Shown: positions 12,365 through 18,981 of the stretch, piece by piece
How the letters are laid out: the number at the start of each line of letters is the position of its first letter
Position numbering within the stretch: the stretch's first letter is position 1
From: Deltaproteobacteria bacterium
Lineage (GTDB): Bacteria > Myxococcota_A > Polyangia > Haliangiales > Haliangiaceae
Reading direction: 5' to 3'
Length of the DNA stretch: 36,092 bases
Assembly: GCA_019237945.1 (NCBI GenBank)
Contig: JAFAOG010000627.1
Span: 1-36,092 of the forward strand
Position numbers and translations under genes: made by a program
Notes under the pieces: model-generated
Database searches by the model: none
What the model was told of the DNA's origin: nothing
The model's input: only the letters and a program-made list of their open reading frames with translations

Positions 12365-13339
12365 CTAGCACGTAACGGTCGCGCTGACGCACGCGGCCCG
12401 ATCCGGTGCATCCGCGCGGGCGAGCGAGCGGCCGCCGCCGTCGAGAATCTCGCTCGTTCCGTCGAAGTGCAGATCGAGGACGCGCCCGACGAGGTGCGCC
12501 GTCACGCCGAACCGCGCGAACGGCGTATCGCGCAGCGAGCGCAGCGTACCCGGCAGGCCCTCGGCCTCCCACTGGTCGACGCGCACGCGGTCATCGAACG
12601 GCCAGCGCTCGCGCCACGGCCATGGGTTGGCGGCCGGGTTCGCGACGACGGTGACGCCTCCGCGCGCCGCGATCGTCGGGGCGACCGGGACGAAGCGTTC
12701 GAGCTTGGTGTGCGCGCAGCGAAAGCCGTCGTAGCAGATTAGCGTCGCGAGCGTGCCGAACGGCGTCTCGACGATCGGGATGCGCTCGGCATCGCCGCGG
12801 AACAGGCCGAGGCCGCCCTTCGCACCGTCCTCGATTCCGGGGATCAGGTTGACCTTGTCGGTCGTCGCGACGAGGCGGCCGTCCGGATCGAACGTCAGCG
12901 ATGCATTGTGCAGCTCGCCGCCGGGCGACAGCCGGAAGTGCGAGCCGGCGACGATGTACGCGCGATGCTGCTTCGCCAGCGGCGCGAAGACGCTCTTCCA
13001 CCAGCGCTCGGCGTCGGGGGCGAGCGCGGCGAGCACGGCGCTGCGAGGCTCGAGGACGCGCGCGGTGGCGGCCCCGCGCAGCACGGCGAACGGCCGGCGC
13101 ATCGCCTCGGAGGCGAGCGCACCGGCGAGCGTCTTGGCCTTCTGCGCGCGGGCGCCCGCGAGCGCGAGCAGCGCGAGGTGACCGGAGACCTCCGGAAGCA
13201 CGACGAGCCGCGCATCGGCGGGACCGGCCGTATCGACGGCCCGCGCGACGGCGGCGGCGAGGTGACGCTGATACGCGTCGCTCGAGGCGAGCACGTCGGC
13301 GGTCACCTCGAGCTGGACGGCGACGAGCGCGAGCTGCAA
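12365..13339 (-). CDS. Nitrilase-superfamily carbon-nitrogen hydrolase
   Basis: 324 residues with the complete Glu-Lys-Cys triad of the superfamily: E50 in VVLPE, K162 in TTDKVNLIPG and C202 in LICYDGFR. These enzymes cleave amides or nitriles through a cysteine thioester. The substrate is unknown; the relatively divergent sequence around the Cys (CYDGFRCAH) does not match the well-known amidase, NAD synthetase or Lnt subfamilies. No membrane segment or glutaminase partner is visible. The ATG directly follows the peroxiredoxin stop with no gap and the stop is 3 nt before cysE, so it is translated from a polycistronic message. Confidence 0.85.
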   Translation of the reverse strand: MQLALVAVQLEVTADVLASSDAYQRHLAAAVARAVDTAGPADARLVVLPEVSGHLALLALAGARAQKAKTLAGALASEAMRRPFAVLRGAATARVLEPRSAVLAALAPDAERWWKSVFAPLAKQHRAYIVAGSHFRLSPGGELHNASLTFDPDGRLVATTDKVNLIPGIEDGAKGGLGLFRGDAERIPIVETPFGTLATLICYDGFRCAHTKLERFVPVAPTIAARGGVTVVANPAANPWPWRERWPFDDRVRVDQWEAEGLPGTLRSLRDTPFARFGVTAHLVGRVLDLHFDGTSEILDGGGRSLARADAPDRAACVSATVTC

Positions 13340-13975
13340 CTAGCCCTTGGGCTGAGCGACGACGCGCAGGTACGGCTTGAGCGTCTTCCAGCCGTTCGGG
13401 AACTGCGACTTCGCGTCGGCGTCGCTGACCGACGGGACGATGATCACGTCCTGGCCCTGCTTCCAGTCGACGGGCGTCGCGACCTTGTGCTTCGCGGTCA
13501 GCTGCAGCGAGTCGATCACGCGCAGCAGCTCGTCGAAGTTGCGGCCGGTCGACGCCGGGTACGTCAGCGTCAGCTTGATCTTCTTGTCGGGTCCGATCAC
13601 GAACACCGAGCGCACGGTGGCGGTGTCGCTCGCGTTGGGGTGGATCATCCCGTAGAGGTTCGCGACCTTCTTGTCGGGGTCGGCGATCAGCGGGAAGTTG
13701 AGCGCGTGGCCCTGGGTCTCCTTGATGTCGCCGATCCAGCCCTTGTGCGACTCGAGCGAGTCGACCGACAGGCCGATCACCTTCGTGTTGCGCTTCTCGA
13801 ACTCGCCCTTGAGCGCCGAGACGCGGCCCAGCTCGGTCGTGCAGACCGGCGTGAAGTCCTTCGGATGCGAGAACAACACGCCCCAGCTGTTACCCAGCCA
13901 CTGATGGAAGTGGACCGTTCCGTCCGTGGTCTCCGCCGTGAAATCCGGTGCTTCGTCTCCGAGTCGCAGTGACAT
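13340..13975 (-). CDS. 1-Cys peroxiredoxin (Prx6 type)
   Basis: 211 residues of the AhpC/TSA fold. The peroxidatic cysteine C45 lies in HPKDFTPVCTTELG. It is the only cysteine in the protein, so there is no resolving Cys and the enzyme must be recycled by an external thiol. The C-terminal dimerisation domain (about 160-211, VATPVDWKQGQDVIIVPSVSD) is typical of Prx6. It is the first gene of a four-gene minus-strand operon. Unlike most operon leaders here it has a proper leader: a promoter at 14008-14036 and a GGAG Shine-Dalgarno site (13983-13986) 7 nt before the ATG, consistent with strong expression. Confidence 0.95.
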   Translation of the reverse strand: MSLRLGDEAPDFTAETTDGTVHFHQWLGNSWGVLFSHPKDFTPVCTTELGRVSALKGEFEKRNTKVIGLSVDSLESHKGWIGDIKETQGHALNFPLIADPDKKVANLYGMIHPNASDTATVRSVFVIGPDKKIKLTLTYPASTGRNFDELLRVIDSLQLTAKHKVATPVDWKQGQDVIIVPSVSDADAKSQFPNGWKTLKPYLRVVAQPKG

Positions 13976-14007
13976 GGTCGTTCTCCGTGATAATGGTCTC
14001 GCCGGCC

Positions 14008-14036
14008 GTTATAGCGGATGACGGCACGCCCGGCAA
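14008..14036 (-). promoter_or_regulatory. Promoter of the peroxiredoxin operon
   Basis: On the minus strand TTGCCG (14036-14031), a 17-nt spacer, and TATAAC (14013-14008, five of six consensus). The predicted start near 14001 gives a leader of about 25 nt containing GGAGAA before the ATG at 13975. It is the best sigma-70-like promoter in the window. No OxyR-like dyad was evident around it. Confidence 0.6.
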
Positions 14037-14053
14037 GCGACGATATGCACGGA

Positions 14054-14971
14054 TCAGCGCGGGGTGGGCTCGGGCGCGTCGTTGATCTTCTGGATCACGG
14101 CGTCGAGCTTCTGCTCCGGAATCGTCACGCGCGTCGGCATGCCGCCTCCGAGCTCGAACAGCTGCACGAAGTCCCAGCCCGACTCGAAGCCGGCCGCGAT
14201 CGTGAGCATCCCCGAGTCGCGCACGATCGAGACCGGCGCCCTCTCCTGCCCCGCGAGCAACAGGTCGGTCTTGTCGAACTGCCCCGCGAGTCCCTCTGTA
14301 TCGACGACGGCCACGCGCCCACGGATCGTGAATCGCCGCGACAGCTCGCGCGTCACCGCGTCCTTGCGCTCGAACTCGGCGGCCGCCTCCGCGATCAGAT
14401 CATCCTGGACGCCCTTGCCCATCCCGCCGACGAGCCACTGCACGACCGCACGCTTGAGCTGGTCATCGCGAAACTTCGCGCGCAGCGCCCGGTCTATCCG
14501 AGTCGCAATGGCGCCCGGCGTGCCGATCCGCGTGTCGACCGCGCGCGCATCGTCATCGGCGCCCTTGTACGGCTGCTTGCCGTCGAGGATCCACTTCGCG
14601 GCCGCGTAGAGCCCGTCGAGGTCGACGTGCGTGACGATCGCATCGATCGGCCCGGTGGTCCGCACGAGCTCCTCGGTGACCATCTCGGGACACGCGCCAT
14701 GCTCGGCCTTCGTCGACAGCACGAACCGCGGATCGCGCGCGAACTCGGCGTGCCGCTCGTGATCGTGATGATCGACCCACGCGGCGAGCCGATCGCCGAG
14801 CCCCTTGATGAACGGCTGCGTCGTCAGCTCGAACGAGACACTCGTGCCCACCGTCGCCGCGAATGCGATGTCGAGCACGACGACGCGCCCGGGGACCTTC
14901 TCGGCCTTCGGCAACAGGCGCGGCGACGCAAACGCGAGGTGGGGCAAACGCACGTGTGGGAACCGTAGCAT
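14054..14971 (-). CDS. DHH-type phosphoesterase with permuted motif order
   Basis: 305 residues. The sequence VVVLDIAF (D34), then WVDHHDHERH (D67-H68-H69) and finally THVDLDGLYAA (H115, D117, D119) contains the metal-binding motifs of DHH phosphoesterases. In the NrnB/RecJ superfamily, however, the HxDxDG motif comes first, followed by the single Asp and then DHH. Here the order is Asp, DHH, HxDxDG. The C-terminal part (about 250-295: VSIVRDSGMLTIAAGF, then LGGGMPTRV) resembles a DHHA1 substrate-binding domain. Expected activity is metal-dependent hydrolysis of short oligonucleotides, cyclic-nucleotide products or similar phosphoesters in the cytoplasm. The gene stands alone, divergent from 14990 across 18 bp; the start was chosen as the only ATG near the fold's beginning. 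Confidence 0.72.
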   Translation of the reverse strand: MLRFPHVRLPHLAFASPRLLPKAEKVPGRVVVLDIAFAATVGTSVSFELTTQPFIKGLGDRLAAWVDHHDHERHAEFARDPRFVLSTKAEHGACPEMVTEELVRTTGPIDAIVTHVDLDGLYAAAKWILDGKQPYKGADDDARAVDTRIGTPGAIATRIDRALRAKFRDDQLKRAVVQWLVGGMGKGVQDDLIAEAAAEFERKDAVTRELSRRFTIRGRVAVVDTEGLAGQFDKTDLLLAGQERAPVSIVRDSGMLTIAAGFESGWDFVQLFELGGGMPTRVTIPEQKLDAVIQKINDAPEPTPR

Positions 14972-14977
14972 CCCGTG

Positions 14978-14984
14978 TACGATC
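14978..14984. promoter_or_regulatory. Overlapping -10 hexamers of an 18-bp divergent promoter
   Basis: Plus strand TACGAT (14978-14983) ends 6 nt before the GTG at 14990. On the minus strand GATCGT (14984 to 14979) ends 7 nt before the ATG at 14971, although this hexamer matches TATAAT poorly (three of six). Only 18 bp separate the two start codons, so the two promoters must share this spot or lie inside the opposite gene. Confidence 0.35.
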
Positions 14985-14989
14985 GGTGC

Positions 14990-16420
14990 GTGAGGAGGCT
15001 CGCGGTTGTCGTCGTCGTGGCCGCCTGTGGTCGGATCGGCTTCGATGGCACGACCTCGCGCGTGAATGACGCGACCCGCGACACCGCGAGCGATGTCCGC
15101 GGCGATGCCGCCCTCCTGCACACCGAGCTGACGCCGAGCAACGCCAATGGCGGCGATCTGTTCGGCAACGCACTCGCGCTCTCGCGCGATGGTTTGACGC
15201 TCGTCGCCGGCGCGCCTCGCGAGGACAGCAGCGCGACGGGCATCAACGGCAACGAGTCCGACAACTCGCTGACGGACGCCGGAGCCGCGTACGTGTTCGT
15301 GCAATCGGCGTCGGGATGGTCGCAGCAGGCGTACATCAAAGCATCGGTCAACCGATCGCTTCCGCCCGGCAACTTCGGCGAGACCGTCGCGATCTCCGCG
15401 GACGGCAACACGCTCGCGGTCGGCCAGAGTCTCTGCGACACGAGCGCGCTCGCCACCGGCTGCGTCGAGGTCTTCACGCGCAGCGGCACCACGTGGACGT
15501 TCCTGCAGCGGGTGACCGCGATGTTCGCCGACCAGGACGACCTGTTCGGAATCTCCGTCGCGCTCTCCGACGACGGCACGACGCTCGTCGTTGGCGCGGA
15601 GCAAGAATCGAGCTCCGCGACCACGATCAACGGGAACCAGCAGGACAACTCGTCGATCGCCCAGGGCGCCGCGTTCGTGTTCGTGCGCAGCGGCAACGTC
15701 TACGCGCAGCAGGCCTATCTGAAGGCGCCCAACGGCGAGAATCACGACGGCTTCGGCTCCAAGGTCGCGTGCAGCGGCGACGGCAACACCGTCGCGGTCG
15801 GCGCCATCAGCGAGGCGAGCGGTGTCCCGACCGATCCGACCGACAACTCGCGTCCGCAGGCGGGTGCGGTCTACGCGTTCACGCGCCAGGGCGTGGCGTG
15901 GACGTTCGGCGCGTACATCAAGGCGCCGATGATCACGACCGGAGACTTCTTCAGCTCCTCGTTGAGCCTCTCGGGCGACGGCACGCGGCTCGTCGTCGGC
16001 GCGCCGGGCAGTGATGTGGCGGTCTCGAATGGCGGAGCGGTCGATGTCTACACGCTCGGCACGACCGCGACCCTCGAGACGACGCTGACGGCGAGCATCC
16101 CGGGCGACACCGATCAGCTGGGGGTCAGCGTCGCGATCTCGGGCGACGGCACCACGATCCTCGCCGGCGCGGCTCTCGAGGACAGCGGCTCGACCGATCC
16201 GAACGACAACAGCGCGGCCGATGCAGGCGCCGCGTATCGCTTCGTGCGCTCGGGCACGACGTGGACGCAGACCGAGTACATCAAGCGCGCGACACCGGTC
16301 GCCGGCGACAACTTCGGCTATCCGCTCGCGATGTCGCAGGATGCCAGCGTGATCGCGATCGATGCCGGCCTCGCCAATGCGGCCGCGGGCGTCGTGACCT
16401 TGACCTACTTCGGGCAGTGA
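14990..16420 (+). CDS. Seven-bladed FG-GAP-type beta-propeller lipoprotein
   Basis: 476 residues. The GTG at 14990 gives a short lipoprotein signal ending VVAAC followed by GRIGFDG; a GTG 15 nt upstream is in frame but would weaken the signal, and TACGAT sits 6 nt before 14990. After a variable stretch come seven repeats of the form FGxxVALSxDGxTLVVGA, each spaced by about 55-70 residues with Asp-rich loops (for example INGNESDNS and NDNSAADAGAAYRF). This is the layout of a seven-bladed integrin-alpha/FG-GAP propeller that binds calcium in its loops. It would sit on the outer membrane facing out, for adhesion or ligand binding. The last 16 nt overlap the converging TPR gene. Confidence 0.8.
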   Translation: MRRLAVVVVVAACGRIGFDGTTSRVNDATRDTASDVRGDAALLHTELTPSNANGGDLFGNALALSRDGLTLVAGAPREDSSATGINGNESDNSLTDAGAAYVFVQSASGWSQQAYIKASVNRSLPPGNFGETVAISADGNTLAVGQSLCDTSALATGCVEVFTRSGTTWTFLQRVTAMFADQDDLFGISVALSDDGTTLVVGAEQESSSATTINGNQQDNSSIAQGAAFVFVRSGNVYAQQAYLKAPNGENHDGFGSKVACSGDGNTVAVGAISEASGVPTDPTDNSRPQAGAVYAFTRQGVAWTFGAYIKAPMITTGDFFSSSLSLSGDGTRLVVGAPGSDVAVSNGGAVDVYTLGTTATLETTLTASIPGDTDQLGVSVAISGDGTTILAGAALEDSGSTDPNDNSAADAGAAYRFVRSGTTWTQTEYIKRATPVAGDNFGYPLAMSQDASVIAIDAGLANAAAGVVTLTYFGQ

Positions 16421-18966
16421 ACCGTGACGCTCCAGCCGTCGTGCAGGTAGACCTGCCGGACGGTGCCGCGATCGCCGCACTGCGCGGCGCCAGGGCCGAG
16501 CAGGCACAGCGTGCGTTCGCCGCCGTCGGCAACGAGCGCGGAGCGACGACCCGGGGCGACCTGGCCGATCTGCGCACCGTCGATCCAGACGTCGATCGGA
16601 TCGGGGCAGCGCGTGTTGTCGACGAAGAACGTCGAGCGTGGCTTCGCGCGCGGCGGCGCGTGCGTCGGGATGTCCTCGGGCTTGTCTTCCTCGATCACGC
16701 GATAGCGCATCGGATCGGCGACCGCGGCCGCGAGCAGGCGATCGCCGCAGCCGGCCTGGCGCAATTCGGGCTGCAGGCCCCTCGCCCACTCGGCGCGCAG
16801 CTCTCCGATGTCGGCGAGCGTCGCGCGAAAGCTCTTCTTCGCGTCGGCGACCGCGGTGCGGCCGTTCGGCAACAGGCCCTGCGTCAGCCCGAGCTCGTCG
16901 TGCTTCATGATGAAGCGGTACTCGGCCTCGAGCTCGACGCCGAGCTTCTCGTAGCGCTGCAGCGCGGCCTGCGCGGCGGCCCACGACGGCGCGAGCTTGC
17001 CGACCGGGCACGTGCGCGGCGGCTTGCCCTTCGCGAGCGGACCCGAGCCGAGGTTGCCGAGCAGCGCGAGCAGGTGCGCCTGGTATTCGACGCGCACGGT
17101 CGCGATCGTCGACGCGAGCACGTTGTACGAGTCGAGCGAGGCTTGCAGCGCGTTGCCGTCGCCCCACGGGCGCACGAGCTCCGGCTTGTAGTCGAGCGCG
17201 GGCTGCGCGCCGGCGGCGAGCGCGGCCTGCGCGGACTGCGCGGCCGGCATGCCGGGATGCTTCGCGAGCGCGGTGGTGAGCTCCTCGCGTGCGGTCGTGT
17301 CGTCGTTGTCGAGGTGGTGCGCGATCGCGGCGAAGTAGTGGAGCGTCGCGTCCTCGGGCCACGCGGCGAGCGCGGGCTCGAGCTGACCGAGCGCGGCGGC
17401 GGCATCCTTGCGCATCAGCTCGGCGGCGATCACGTCGCGGCGGATCTCGAGGATCCGCGGCTCCTCGCGCACGGCCTTGCGCAGGTACCACGCGGCGTCG
17501 TCGGCCTTGCCCTGCAGGAGCGCGATCACGCCGAGGGCCTGCTCGGCGAGCGGCAGGTCGGCGGCGTACTTCTGCAGCAGCGTGTATGCGCGGCTCGCCT
17601 CGGCGAGCTTGCCGGCATCGACGTACGCCTGCGCGATCGCGAACCCCGGCAGCGACGACTCCGGCGCGAGCTTGCCGGCGCGGCCGTACCACGCGAGCGC
17701 ACCGTCGAGGTCGCCCGTCTTGCGATGCGCGTCGCCGATGCGCACGAGCAGTGCGAGGTCGTTCGGGCGCTTGTCGGCGACCTGCTCGAGCGCCTTGATC
17801 GCGTCGGGCCACCGGCCGAGCGCGCCGTACGCGGTCGCTAGATCGCCTTTGACCTCGAGATCGTCGGGCGCGCGGATCGCGATCGCCTCGAGCTCGCGGA
17901 CGAGCTTTGGCGTGTCGCTGCGCGAGGCGTGGATCAAGACGAGCACGCGGCGCGCCGGCAGATGGGCCGGCTGGTGCGCGGTGACCTGCTCGAGCTGCTT
18001 CTCGGCGCGGTGGGCATCGCCGAGCTGCCACAGCGTCGCGCCGAGCTGATAGCGCGCGTCGAGATCCCACGGACGCAGCCGCACGAGCTTCTGCCACAGC
18101 TCGAGCGCAGGCTCCCACTTCGCCTGCGCGGTCGTCGCGTAGGCGGCCGCGCGCAGCGATGCGATGTCCTCGGGCGCGAGGTCGGCGGCGTAGTTGAACT
18201 TGCCAGCGGCCTTCGCCGCCATCTTCGGATCGGTCGGCGCCTCCGCCATGTACAGCTCGCCGATCAGGCGCTGCGCCTCGTACAGCTTGGGATCGAGGAA
18301 CACCGCGCGCTCGAGATCGTGCTCGGCGGCCTTGAGGTCGGGGCCCTTGCCGTCGCCCGCCATCGCCGACAGCGCGCCCGTGAAGTAGCCGAGGCCGCGC
18401 CCCATCATGAACGTCGGATATTGATCATTTGCGAGCGTGCGGCCGAGCCGCTCGGCGCGCGCAACATCGACGGTGACGCCGACCTTCTGCCACGCCTCCC
18501 CCATCGCATCGCCGAGGATGCGGTGGTAGCTCGCCGGCGGACCGCCCTTGAGCGACTGCGCGACGACGCTCGCCTTGCCCTTGTCCATTTTCCAGATCAA
18601 CACCGCGATGCGCAGCACGTCGCCGGGGCGATCGAACCAGCCGGTGACCACGTAGTCGGCGCCGGTCTTGATGCCGTACGCGGCGACGGTATCGGGCTCC
18701 GCCGGCACCGCCTCGCCGGGCACGAACAGCGGCGCGCCGGTCGCGTCGAGGCCGAGCACGCCCTGCGACTTCTCGGCGATCTCGAACGGCGCCTCGGCGA
18801 TGATCCACTCGAGCGACTTGCCGTTCGCGACGTGGTTCTCGAACGGCGTCACGGCGACGGTCGGCGGCCCGGGCTGCCAGTCCGGAATATCGGCCGTCTC
18901 GTCTGCCTCCGCCAGGCGACAGAGCGCGCACACGACGAACGCGTGCGCCAGGAGCCGAGGCCGCAT
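16405..18966 (-). CDS. Large exported TPR-repeat protein
   Basis: 853 residues with an N-terminal signal peptide (cleavage likely after LCRLAEA, about residue 20), so it acts outside the cytoplasm. Residues about 25-190 form an alpha/beta domain (TVAVTPFENHVANGKSLEWI, then ADYVVTGWFDRPGDVLRIAVLIWKM), reminiscent of the TolB-N/FlgO-like domains that often precede TPRs in such proteins. From about 200 to 600 there are roughly ten degenerate TPRs (for example LEQVADKRPNDLALLVRIGDAHRKTGDLDGALAWYGRAG). The C-terminal 200 residues include four or more cysteines and no recognised domain. A scaffold role for envelope complexes is likely. It diverges from the PBP gene by only 15 bp. Confidence 0.82.
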   Translation of the reverse strand: MRPRLLAHAFVVCALCRLAEADETADIPDWQPGPPTVAVTPFENHVANGKSLEWIIAEAPFEIAEKSQGVLGLDATGAPLFVPGEAVPAEPDTVAAYGIKTGADYVVTGWFDRPGDVLRIAVLIWKMDKGKASVVAQSLKGGPPASYHRILGDAMGEAWQKVGVTVDVARAERLGRTLANDQYPTFMMGRGLGYFTGALSAMAGDGKGPDLKAAEHDLERAVFLDPKLYEAQRLIGELYMAEAPTDPKMAAKAAGKFNYAADLAPEDIASLRAAAYATTAQAKWEPALELWQKLVRLRPWDLDARYQLGATLWQLGDAHRAEKQLEQVTAHQPAHLPARRVLVLIHASRSDTPKLVRELEAIAIRAPDDLEVKGDLATAYGALGRWPDAIKALEQVADKRPNDLALLVRIGDAHRKTGDLDGALAWYGRAGKLAPESSLPGFAIAQAYVDAGKLAEASRAYTLLQKYAADLPLAEQALGVIALLQGKADDAAWYLRKAVREEPRILEIRRDVIAAELMRKDAAAALGQLEPALAAWPEDATLHYFAAIAHHLDNDDTTAREELTTALAKHPGMPAAQSAQAALAAGAQPALDYKPELVRPWGDGNALQASLDSYNVLASTIATVRVEYQAHLLALLGNLGSGPLAKGKPPRTCPVGKLAPSWAAAQAALQRYEKLGVELEAEYRFIMKHDELGLTQGLLPNGRTAVADAKKSFRATLADIGELRAEWARGLQPELRQAGCGDRLLAAAVADPMRYRVIEEDKPEDIPTHAPPRAKPRSTFFVDNTRCPDPIDVWIDGAQIGQVAPGRRSALVADGGERTLCLLGPGAAQCGDRGTVRQVYLHDGWSVTVHCPK

Positions 18967-18979
18967 AGACTCTAGTCTA
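18966..18979. promoter_or_regulatory. Symmetric bidirectional -10 element between TPR and PBP genes
   Basis: TAGACT-CT-AGTCTA is a perfect 6-bp inverted repeat with a 2-bp centre. Read on either strand it gives TAGACT, a -10-like hexamer. On the minus strand it ends 7 nt before the TPR ATG (18966); on the plus strand it ends 10 nt before the TTG at 18982. The element fills nearly the whole 15-bp gap. A repressor operator is the alternative reading. Confidence 0.45.
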
Positions 18980-18981
18980 CC

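Noticed and set aside
14054-18118. A 1354-codon open frame on the minus strand continuing through the DHH gene
   Set aside because: Only its last 305 codons look like a protein with real motifs; the rest runs antiparallel to the propeller gene and in a shifted frame through the TPR gene, with Arg/Ala-rich low-complexity composition typical of shadow frames in GC-rich DNA.
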